From the NCBI GenBank assembly GCA_023053685.1, contig JALIGW010000003.1, forward strand, positions 43,408,496-43,472,495: a stretch of 64,000 nt of DNA, given 5' to 3'. The translations under genes were made by a program, and so were the position numbers. Source of the DNA: Diadophis punctatus similis (lineage: Eukaryota > Chordata > Lepidosauria > Squamata > Dipsadidae). Of the stretch, positions 34,404 to 43,232 are shown piece by piece (position 1 is the stretch's first letter; each line of letters starts with the position of its first letter). The notes under the pieces were generated by a model. The model saw only the letters and a list, made by a program, of their open reading frames with translations. It had not been told where the DNA came from and made no database searches.

Positions 34404-35001
34404 CTGTCATATTTATTTATTTATTTATTTTTATTTATTTATTTTTGTCAAGTACTTGTTGGTAATATACATACTGTAGATATAACATTATTTATATACA
34501 TAAGATGGGTACTGATAAGAGGGAATATTAGAACAAGGACGGTAGGCACGCTGGTGCACTTATGCACGCCCCTTACTGACCTCTTAGGAATCGGGTGAGG
34601 TCAACAGTGGACAGTCTAAGGGTAAAGTTTTGGGGATTTGGTGACGAAACCACAGAGTCAGGTAGTGAGTTCCAGGCATTTATCACTCTGTTGCTAAAGT
34701 CGTATTTTCTACAGTCAAGTTTGGAGCGGTTCACTTTGAGTTTGTATCTGTTGTGTGCTCGTGTATTGTTGCGGTTGAAGCTGAAGTAGTCGTTGACAGG
34801 AAGAACGTTGTAACAGATAATTTTATGAGCTATGCTTAGGTCGTGCTGAAGGCGACGTAGTTCTAAGCTTTCTAAGCCCAGGATTTCAAGTCTGGTTGCA
34901 TAAGGTATTCTGTTGCGAGTAGAGGAGTGGAGGACTCTTCTTGTAAAGTATCTCTGGACACTTTCTAATGTATTTCTAATATATTTGTCTTCAAGTTTCA
35001 C
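34404..35001 (-). mobile_element. CR1/L2/Rex-superfamily LINE, RT C-terminus
   Basis: An uninterrupted 142-codon minus-strand frame (34573-35001) reads as the RT C-terminal region: ESVQRYFTRRVLHSSTRN, LEILGLESLELRRLQHDL, KYDFSNRVINAWNSLPDSVV. The RT catalytic part is missing. The 3' UTR with AAAAATAAAT tail in reverse lies at 34404-34570. It is a 5'-truncated copy with an intact reading frame, hence fairly young. Confidence 0.87.
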
Positions 35002-35004
35002 AAT

Positions 35005-36280
35005 TCCTCAGTTCGCATTGACTTCAGCTATGATGAGTGGGAATATAGGAGTTGATATACAGGAAATACAGAAGATGTTAAGCTAGAAAAGAATAGTGAT
35101 CTGATGGTGAAAAATCTGCATTTGATGATTGGGGACATTTGAAAAAAAAATCCACTGTGAATTTCACTGAAAGTGTATTTTGATATTCCATTCCCACTGC
35201 ATTTGTGTCTTCTCTGATCAGGTATCTGCCATGAAAATGCCTTAAAAAGATACACAATTGAAAGATTCATGAAAATAATGTTAATTATCTTGTTTAGCAA
35301 CAGAAAGTATAAAGAAGGTCTGGTTTCAGGCTAAATAAATAAGGCAATAAATAAAGTTCTGTTCCTGCTCTCATGCTAGTACTAGGACCATGCAAAATTT
35401 GAATCCAGCACATTGTACAATCCCAACCTCAGCTTTCTTCATACTGGCTTTCCTCAAGAAAAAAAATGTTTACTATGGATAGTACAAAAGATGATTGGAC
35501 AATATGAGCGACATGGAGACTTATTTAGCCCTGATGTTGACCTTTCACATTTTCTCATGCTCTTTCAAAGGATTTCAGTGAATATAAAACAGGATAATTT
35601 TCATCCATATATCCTTGACTTTGTATAGCTAAACTAATGGACAGAAGAAAGTGACCTGTTCTCGGTTTCCAAAGACATCCTTGTCCATTTTCATCTCTAC
35701 TGGATCTACCCTATATCACAAGCATCGACAATCCCCTCTTTTTATATGTTCAGTTTGTAGCCATTCTTATCACACAGTCAAGGCTTTGCTGTCAAGATAC
35801 CACAGCTAATAAAAAATTAGTATAATTGTGTTTGTTCTTTGTGGCTAACAGTTTTGTGCTGTGGTTGTATTAGGTTTATTTGCTTTATGCTTATTGACTC
35901 AATCAGATGCTTCTCTTTCTTTTTCAGGATTCTAAATAACAACTCAATTCTAATCTCTAAGACGCATCATTTTGCCTGGCGCACAGTGCTTTTAATGGCT
36001 CCAGGGGCTAATATAAAAAGAAACTCACTAAGTTACTTCATTTCGTGAAGGTAGTTGTGCTAGAATTTGGGGGGGAGGTTTAATCACTTCCTATTATATA
36101 GCTTTCCTCAGTATTAAGTCCTCCAAATGTGTTTGAAAGACTTTGCATAGTCACGGAGGCTGATTCCACTGGGAACTGCAATCCAGATACATCTGGAAAC
36201 TACCAAACTGGGGGATACTAGCAGAGAATATGCAGTTGCTTGTCCACTATTTTTAAAGCATGTTTTTGCTCCTAATCAGT
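35005..36280. other. No recognisable gene or repeat
   Basis: AT-rich spacer; frames up to 90 codons without motifs. Confidence 0.4.
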
Positions 36281-36294
36281 TAAGACAACTGGAC

Positions 36295-36639
36295 CAGTGG
36301 TGAGTTCCTACCGGTGCGGTCCAGTGCGCCGTTCCGGTAGGGACCCGCCGATTGCGCTATTTGTGCGCGACGGCTCCGGTGCCGTCTTCGCTGGTCAGTC
36401 GCGTGGCGCCATTTTTTTCTGGAATTTTTGGGCTTTTTTTCTTCTTGTGCATGCACGGAAGCAAAAAATTGCTGAAATCTCACACACACGCGAGTCTCCT
36501 CGTGAGATTTTGCTTCTGCGCATGCACAGGAAGCAAAATCGTGCGAGGGGATACACGCATGTAGTGAGCATGCACACGTGCAAAATGAGATGATGCGTGC
36601 GCAGCGCACCAGTAGGCAGGTAAGAGGAACCCACCCCTG
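36295..36639. mobile_element. Non-autonomous hAT element, families A/B mix
   Basis: Begins CAGTGGTGAGTTCCTACCGG and ends GAGGAACCCACCCCTG. Perfect TSDs, aactggac, lie at 36287-36294 and 36640-36647. The ends look like family A, the interior (GCTTCTGCGCATGCACAGG) like family B. Confidence 0.92.
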
Positions 36640-36644
36640 AACTG

Positions 36645-38680
36645 GACATATACTGGTGTCTTGCTTCAGCTTTACAGCAAAGGAGGAAAAACAAACTATA
36701 ACCTATTGGGAATAAGATTATGCACATCGTGTTTTAGTTGGAACCATGGCCTCCTGAAAAGCAAAGTATACATTTATATAACTCCTGAATCTGAGGCTTT
36801 TGTCATTAGATACTGTAGTGGTATAGATACCATTACAGTATCAATGGCAAGAACTACCTCATACCAGGTTCAATTCATATGCCTTTTGGAGCTTTTAGTT
36901 TAAAAAAAAAAGACAAATGTGTGTAATATCTACATAATGTACTGACTTCCAGACTGGGTACTTGCAATGCTGTTTAATCAGGATTTACTGTGGGTTTTTA
37001 TAGCTCATTCTTGAGTGATTCAGAATGTTTAAATACTTTATTTTGGTCAGTTTCTGACATTTTATTTTTGGAAAATGTAGGTCAGTGCTTTTGAGGGAGG
37101 ATTGGGGCATTGCATCCATGTCTGTAGCCTTCCGTAGCCTTCCTGCTGACCACATTTCCTGATCTGCAAAAACTCCATGGGAGCAGTTCCCATATAATGA
37201 CTTTCTCAGGATTTAATTGAAGTGTGGGAAATCAAAGGAGTTGCACAAGATTATACTGTATACCTGTCAAAGACAAGATTATACTGTAAAAGAAAAAGAC
37301 ACCTCACATGTATCCCTAAGCTAACTTATAAGTGATTTTTCCCCCTTCTCCTCTTATTTAGAAAACAATGTATTGTTTCTAAGTCCATCGAAGAATCAGC
37401 ATGTTTTTAAAGAAAGAATTTGACAATATATATGTATTAAATTTAATGTATGGATTTCAGCTTGCAAATATTGCTTGAATTCTGCTTTTTTAAAAAAATT
37501 AAAATAAAGTTCATGGATCTCAGTAGAAACAAACTGACCTGATAAATCCAGATTAGGAAATTTTCTTGAAGCTATGTTAGGTTGTACTTTAACAGGGTTT
37601 TGAACCTATAATGTTGCCTGTATCTCTATTACACTTGATGTGTATTTTTTTCCCTCTCTTCCTGTTTCTAGTTGGTACTGAACTCTGATATAGATTGCTT
37701 AGCCTGGCATTATCCCTGCATTATCCCTGCTGAAAATTGAATACTGATCAATAGCTATGGCAAAACAGATAATGCATAATCTCATTTTGGAATTATGCTA
37801 TGGCTGTGTTAGAAAACAAAATATATTAAAAGACAATATAACCTGCTTATGTTTCATCCCCAGGTATTCTCTTTTTATCTGTATGTCAATATGTTGTAGA
37901 TGTTATATCTTGTGACATAGAAAAAGATAGGAAACGAGAAGCCTAGCTAACTTCAGCAGGAGTCTCCACCAGGTATTGAGAAATGCAACATCTACTCTGT
38001 CCATCATGAATTCCTGAAACTGGATAGAAGACAGTCCCAAATTGAGCTAAGCAATAGGATGCCGAACCAAAGGACCTGAATGAAAAAGATGAGGATCGAC
38101 CAGAGCCAATCAATATCAAAGGCTTCGAAGATTATGAAGCTTTTGAGATTTAAATGTTCTTTCCCCACTGCCCACTCCTCCCCATCTAGCAAAGGGAATT
38201 CTCTTGACACATGCTGAGTATTCTCAACTGGAAAAACAGCTCTTATTTTTCTACTCCATCTATCCCCTTTTCTCGTTTTCCAGCCATAACCTAAATAAAT
38301 AAATCTTGTTTTCCAGCCAGGCTGCAACCTGATGAATGCAGAGCAGGTCAGCCATCTGACTCGTATACAATCATCTAGATGTAGTCTTAAGCTTGCAACC
38401 TTTCTTCTTATTTTCCTGTTTCTTAAAAGTTGTATGCCTTGCAAAAACCTTTAAAGTAAATTAAGAAAAAAGGACACATCAATGCCTTCTTGGTTACTGT
38501 TTCATTCTCCAAGATTGCACCAAGATACATATAGTACTTACTTTTTGCTTTCTAAATATATTGTATACACAAGTGGATGTGCTAGGTTTGCTAGATTACA
38601 GACCCATACAGGAGTTTTATGAGCTATTGATATCCAAATATCAACTCTGGACTTCAGGAAAATCTGTGTTAGATTAATAC
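36645..38680. other. No recognisable gene or repeat in about 2 kb
   Basis: A 146-codon minus-strand frame (38004-38444) lacks recognised motifs and I do not call it a gene. Nothing else supported. Confidence 0.45.
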
Positions 38681-38689
38681 AGCTTCTTC

Positions 38690-39260
38690 TCTGGCAATAT
38701 TACACTGCTAACCAGAGCATACAAAACATTTGTTAGACCAATTCTGGAATACATCTCACCTGTCTGGAACCCGCACTCCATATCAGACATTAATACAATT
38801 GAGAGAGTCCAGAAATATTTCACAAGAAGAGTCCTTCACTCCTCCGCTCACAACAAAATACCTTATTCCACCAGACTTGAAATACTGGGATTAGACAATT
38901 TACAACTACGTCGCCTCTGATCTGATCTAAATGTAGTTCATAAAATCATATACCAAAATGTCCTTCCTGTTAATGACTACTTCAGCTTCAACCGCAGCAA
39001 TACACGAGCACCTAATAGATTCAAACTAAATGTAAACCGCTCCAAACTCGACTGCAGAAAATACGACTTCAGCAATAGAGTGATCAATGCCTGGAATGCA
39101 CTACCTGACTCTGTGGTTTCTTCTCCAAACCCCAAAAACTTTAACCTTAGACTGTCTACAGTTGACCTCTCCCCATTTCTAAGAGGTCTGTAAGGGGCGT
39201 GCATAAGCGCACCACTGTGCCTACCATCCCTGTCCTACTGCACTATTGTCCTCTTTAATC
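38690..39260 (+). mobile_element. CR1/L2/Rex-superfamily LINE, RT C-terminus and 3' end
   Basis: Plus-strand translation gives RAYKTFVRPILEYISPVWNP, ERVQKYFTRRVLHSSAHN, then one in-frame TGA at about 38918, then VLPVNDYFSFNRSNTRAPNR and ALPDSVVSSPNPKNF, ending at the stop near 39193. The 3' UTR carries GGGGCGTGCATAAGCGCACC. It is the sense-oriented counterpart of 34404-35001. The tail has been replaced by or has grown into a GAAA array. Confidence 0.87.
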
Positions 39261-39315
39261 GTTACTTTTTACTTATGTTATGTTTATACAAACTACTACT
39301 ATCCTATACATGTTT

Positions 39316-39448
<133 letters not shown>

Positions 39449-39449
39449 T

Positions 39450-40230
39450 ACAAAATCTGTTTGGTGTTATGCTGGCAGTTTCTCCTTCATGCAAGGATTC
39501 ATTGTGTTGTTCAGATTTCAGAAGACGGCAAACCAACGGCTGGCTCTCTGAGGGATGAACAGTGACAAAGAGAGATCTACAGTGTCCCTTTATGGTGGCA
39601 AATTACATCTTGCATAAACATTCACAAAACATGCATGGTATGAAGTGGGGCTATCCAGATTGTTGCTTTTATTCACTCCCGATATTTTGCAGAAGCAAAA
39701 TAAATTATGCAAAATGAACAAATGTATGTCTGCTTAATTTGTTTAAGTTAGGCTGATTACAGATTTTATACAGAACCATTTTTCTGTTTGATTAAAGTAT
39801 GTAATATACAACACTGATTTTACTGAATGAATTTATTTTCTTTTTGCATGTTCTGATGCCACCAGAAGGTGAACCGATTAAAATAAAACTGGTGGGCAAG
39901 TTTATAGCAGGAGTTGGTAATTTGTATTCATTGGGTAGCAGTCAGACTGAGAGTTTCAAAAGAATTTACTGCCTTTTTGTGTTTTTTTTGGATAGGGAAG
40001 GAGGTTAGAGTTCCCTTATCATAAAACACATAAAAGGGGAGATCTGTTGAAGAATTTCACAGAAACATATTTAATGTTGTATTCAGACAGATGTTTTTAT
40101 TATGAAATGTTATTCTAGCAATCCTAAATTTTGTCAGATGCTTAATAGTAATGATTCAATTTATCCTCACAGGCAGTAACTATGATTATTGATATTACAT
40201 TATAAATAGAGAGGAGGCAATGGGCTACAA
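39450..40230. other. No recognisable gene or repeat
   Basis: AT-rich spacer. Confidence 0.4.
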
Positions 40231-40243
40231 AAAGACTCGGTAC

Positions 40244-40430
40244 CAGTGGTGGGTTGCTCCCAGTTCGGACCGGTTCTTAGAACCAGTAGCACTGGCGGCG
40301 GGAGGCTTCGCCCACCCACCCAGGACACTTCTGCATATGCGCCACTCGTCACTCATCACTCATCAAGCGTCACTCGTGCGCGCAAGTACGTGTGCGAACC
40401 GGTGGCAAAATATTTTACAACCCACCACTG
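40244..40430. mobile_element. Non-autonomous hAT MITE
   Basis: Begins CAGTGGTGGGTTGCTCCC and ends ACAACCCACCACTG. Perfect TSDs, ctcggtac, lie at 40236-40243 and 40431-40438. Interior GGCGGGAGGCTTCGCCCACC is shared with 10123 and 40818. A short TCACTCATCA repeat lies at about 40345-40380. Confidence 0.93.
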
Positions 40431-40761
40431 CTCGGTACATATAGGGAGAATGCCTTGGGATGAGTAATTCAAATCCAGGTCTCCTTATTAAGTTTATACT
40501 TGCCTACTGTGGTTTGTGAACATTACTATCCTGTGCCTGTATGTTGTAGGTGACCAGCTGACAGCAGTGCATCTGGATGGTACTGACAGAGTAACTATCT
40601 TGTGTCTGTAGTAAAAATCTGGTCTCTGTGCTTGTGATTGCCATTTAGGGATAGATAAATATCTCCATTTCAGTTCCATGCAATATTAATGTTTCCTTCA
40701 CACAAATTTACTTTCTCTTTCCCACCTCAATTTAATAATTTTTTAAAAATGTTTTGACTGA

Positions 40762-40817
40762 CACACACACACATACAGATACACACATTATACACACACA
40801 CACACACACACACACAT
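40762..40817. repeat. (CA)n with interruptions
   Basis: ACACAC tracts broken by CATACAGATACACACATTAT. It supplied the target site of the next element. Confidence 0.9.
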
Positions 40818-40943
40818 CAGCGGTGGGTTGATCCCGGTTCAGCCCAGTTCTGTGAACTGGTAGCAGCAGCGGCGGGAGGCTCCGCCCACCCACCCGGGAT
40901 GTGCATGTGAATCAATAGCAACGGGTTTTAGAACCCACTACTG
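40818..40943. mobile_element. Non-autonomous hAT MITE
   Basis: Begins CAGCGGTGGGTTGATCCCGG and ends TTAGAACCCACTACTG. Perfect TSDs, acacacat, lie at 40810-40817 and 40944-40951. The second TSD directly borders the 5' LTR of the Gypsy element. Confidence 0.92.
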
Positions 40944-40951
40944 ACACACAT

Positions 40952-41206
40952 TGTTACGTCCTCCCACGTCGCCAGCAACAGTAGCTGGCACCTCCGATTG
41001 GCCGGTTGCAGGAGCGGGAGAATCCAGCCTCCTGATTGGCCGCCGCGTTTGACAGCCGCCTTAAATAGAGCTGTCAAACGCGGCTGAGGTAATTCTGTAC
41101 CGATCTACTGCATAGCGTTTACTGTTGTTCCTGTTGCTGTTTCCTTGAATAAAGACTGGTTGTTTGACCCCAGTCTCTTGTCGTCTTTCGACCCCCGGAC
41201 TCAACA
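40952..41206 (+). repeat. 5' LTR of the Gypsy element
   Basis: 255 bp, TGTTACGTCC...GGACTCAACA. Two inverted CCAAT boxes (ATTGG at 40997-41001 and 41035-41039) precede a TATA-like TTAAATA at 41061-41067. AATAAA is at 41148-41153. A perfect 15-nt inverted repeat (41042-41056, 41070-41084) brackets the TATA-like box. Confidence 0.96.
41061..41067 (+). promoter_or_regulatory. TATA-like core promoter of the 5' LTR
   Basis: TTAAATA lies in the 13-nt loop between two perfect inverted 15-nt arms and downstream of two ATTGG boxes. The position relative to AATAAA (41148) fits a short R region. No start site is proven. Confidence 0.5.
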
Positions 41207-41208
41207 CG

Positions 41209-41226
41209 TGGCAACGAAGGTGGGAT
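41209..41226 (+). other. Primer-binding-like site
   Basis: TGGCAACGAAGGTGGGAT begins two bases after the 5' LTR. TGG would pair with the CCA end of a tRNA. It partly resembles the complement of a leucine tRNA 3' end, but with a gap, so the primer is not assigned. Confidence 0.6.
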
Positions 41227-41334
41227 GCAGCGACCCTCGTTCCCTACCCCAATAAGAGAGTTCGGGTAGCCGCTCTGTCTGACAGATTTACCGCATCAGC
41301 GCAAGAGGGGGGTCCAGCCACGCCGCTCGCCAAA

Positions 41335-42354
41335 ATGGCACGCATCACCTCAGACCCAAAATCTTTTGAGATCTTTTGCCCAGCAGCCAAAACCTGGGAC
41401 GCTTACATGGAGCGGTTTGAATGTTTCTTACAAGCCAACGACTACACAGAACTTTCAAGCGCTCACCAACGTGCCATCTTCCTGAATGCCTGCGGCCACC
41501 AGATGTTCGCCACTGCCCGAGCGCTGGTGGCCCCCCAGATAGTCTACAATGTGCATTGGGAGGACCTTCTGAGCAAGCTCAGAAATCACTATTCCCCCAC
41601 ACCGTCGCGCATTGCTCGCCGTTTTGCCTTTCAGCAGCGAGTGCAAAAAGAGGGGGAGCCGATCAACCACTATATGGCCGCCCTCCGCTCCGCTGCCCTG
41701 CACTGTGAATTTCCTAACCTCGACGACGCCTTGCTGCAACAGCTCGTATGCGGGGTGCGGGACATCCGCCTGAAGCGCCGCCTCCTCGCCCGCACAGAGC
41801 TGAGCCTGACAGTGGCTCTGGATGAGGCTCGAGCAGCGGAGATGTCCACTCATTCCGCTGCCGAAATCCAGAGGTTCCAGCCACCAGCCTCCCAAGCACA
41901 GCAGCCTCTCGCTGTGCACCATGAGGACGCCGAGCAAATAGAGACCGAAGATGCCACCTCTACCGTCCACCGCCTTAAAACAACAACCCAGCAGAGATGG
42001 GCACCACAGCAACAGCAACATCAGCAGCAACAACCACGACGCACGACATCCTTTCCTTGCCCCAGCTGCGGAGACCCCCACCCTCGCAGTTCCTGCCGGT
42101 TCCGAACCGCCACCTGCCGCCGCTGCGGAAAATTCGGCCATCTCGCCAAAGTCTGCCGCTCGATGGGGGGGAAAGCGCTGTCCAGTCAGCACCTCGACCA
42201 AACCCTGCTCGCCTACAAAAGCCCCCTGACAACTTTATGTCTCTTAGACACACCACTGATGTGTTACCTGAGGAGGTTTGTCTCACTGCTGGGGGGGGGG
42301 GGGGAAGGAAAAAAATCTGGCTTGAAGTTAAACTGGAAGGAGCCCCTTGCTTGA
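41335..42354 (+). CDS. gag: Gag polyprotein of the Gypsy element
   Basis: A 339-residue structural protein that would form the particle and bind the element RNA. I chose the ATG at 41335 because of its context (A at -3, G at +4) and because the frame upstream runs back into the LTR. Residues about 20-180 look like a retrotransposon Gag capsid domain (W.....F...L). A Gln-rich linker (about 210-235) leads to two zinc knuckles: C242-X2-C-X3-H-X4-C254 and C261-X2-C-X4-H-X4-C274. The frame stays open to 42354, overlapping the pol frame. The last roughly 60 codons after 42171 may be out-of-frame readthrough if frameshifting occurs earlier. No stop interrupts it. High GC and codon use contrast sharply with the AT-rich flanks. 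Confidence 0.92.
   Translation: MARITSDPKSFEIFCPAAKTWDAYMERFECFLQANDYTELSSAHQRAIFLNACGHQMFATARALVAPQIVYNVHWEDLLSKLRNHYSPTPSRIARRFAFQQRVQKEGEPINHYMAALRSAALHCEFPNLDDALLQQLVCGVRDIRLKRRLLARTELSLTVALDEARAAEMSTHSAAEIQRFQPPASQAQQPLAVHHEDAEQIETEDATSTVHRLKTTTQQRWAPQQQQHQQQQPRRTTSFPCPSCGDPHPRSSCRFRTATCRRCGKFGHLAKVCRSMGGKALSSQHLDQTLLAYKSPLTTLCLLDTPLMCYLRRFVSLLGGGGEGKKSGLKLNWKEPLA
42165..42171 (+). other. Candidate -1 frameshift site between gag and pol
   Basis: A G7 heptamer read as G GGG GGG in the gag frame, just after the last zinc knuckle. A -1 slip would enter the pol frame, which is open from here through the protease. A G14 run at 42291-42304 is an alternative site. No downstream structure was tested. 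Confidence 0.45.
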
Positions 42355-43232
42355 TGGAGGTGGACACAGGTTCCTCCAAGACTATAGTGTCCTGGCACAC
42401 TTTGCACTGCCTGGTGCCTTCTCTCCTTGAATCATCTTTGTCCCCTTGCAACATCCTCTTAAGAGATTATCAGGGAAACAACATTCCCATCCTGGGAGAG
42501 GCTCTAGTCCTTGTAGAAAAGGGCTGCTTCACAGGCAAACTGCCCCTTATTGTGGTGTCTGGTTCTCTTCCCTCACTCCTGGGTTTAGAGTGGTTTGATT
42601 CCCTGGGCCTCTCCCTGTCTGGTGTCCATACAATCTCCCCCACTGACAATGGTTCCCTATTTCAGGAATTCTCTGATGTATTTAATGACAAGCTGGGCAG
42701 GTATGTGGGAAACCCCATCTCCTTAAACCTAGACCCCCAGGTTGCCCCAATCCGCCTCAAACCAAGACGAGTCCCTTTTGCTTTAAAAGACAAGGTGGAC
42801 GCAGAAATCGATAAATTACTGGCCCAGGGGGTTCTAGAGCCCATTGACCACGCCAAATGGGAAACTCCAGTGGTCATTTCCTTACGGCCCGATGGTTCTA
42901 TCCGCCTTTGTGGGGACTATAAGAGCACCCTCAACAAGGCCTTGCAAGCACACCCATACCCCATCCCTGTGGTTCAACATCTGCTCCACTCCCTAGGCCG
43001 GGGCTCGACTTTCGCCAAACTGGACATGGCGCAGGCCTACCAACAGCTCCCGGTGGATGACATCACCGCTGATGCTCAAACCATCGTCACCCACCGGGGA
43101 GCCTTTAAATGCCGCCGTCTCCAGTTTGGCGTGAGTGTAGCCCCCGGCCTCTTCCAAAATTCAATGGAACACCTACTGTTTGGTCTCCCAGGGGTCGTCC
43201 CCCTACTTCGACGACATCCTCATTTCCGCTAA
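42171..43232 (+). CDS. pol: Pol, first segment: protease and N-terminal reverse transcriptase
   Basis: Lies in the -1 frame relative to gag and has no stop until 43230. The retroviral-type aspartic protease active site DTGSS is at 42363-42377, followed by a hydrophobic flap and LLGLEWF near 42580. The RT domain begins around 42750 with the usual PRRVPF and KVDAEIDKLL blocks. Motif A has its catalytic Asp at 43023 (FAKLDMAQAYQQL), and a motif-B-like QFGVSVAPGLFQ lies near 43123. The frame then runs out of RT sequence near 43203 and ends in a stop, because of an apparent extra base in a C5 run (43199-43203). The start given is the likely frameshift point, not an ATG. Confidence 0.85.
   Translation, partial: ESAVQSAPRPNPARLQKPPDNFMSLRHTTDVLPEEVCLTAGGGGGRKKIWLEVKLEGAPCLMEVDTGSSKTIVSWHTLHCLVPSLLESSLSPCNILLRDYQGNNIPILGEALVLVEKGCFTGKLPLIVVSGSLPSLLGLEWFDSLGLSLSGVHTISPTDNGSLFQEFSDVFNDKLGRYVGNPISLNLDPQVAPIRLKPRRVPFALKDKVDAEIDKLLAQGVLEPIDHAKWETPVVISLRPDGSIRLCGDYKSTLNKALQAHPYPIPVVQHLLHSLGRGSTFAKLDMAQAYQQLPVDDITADAQTIVTHRGAFKCRRLQFGVSVAPGLFQNSMEHLLFGLPGVVPLLRRHPHFR
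43199..43203 (+). other. C5 run with apparent +1 base, breaking RT
   Basis: Upstream RT reads in frame 3 and the YFDD motif in frame 1. Four C residues instead of five would make the two frames continuous. It is either a real inactivating insertion or a homopolymer error in the sequence. Confidence 0.75.

Noticed and set aside
38058..38153. Short acidic reading frame ending GFEDYEAFEI before a stop
   Set aside because: Looks protein-like but has no start, follows a stop 31 codons earlier, and I cannot match it to a family or see splice context.
38004..38444. 146-codon minus-strand frame
   Set aside because: No motif, odd composition, no context. Likely chance.
41455..42454. Long antisense frames across gag
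   Set aside because: Shadows of the GC-rich gag/pol sequence on the other strand.
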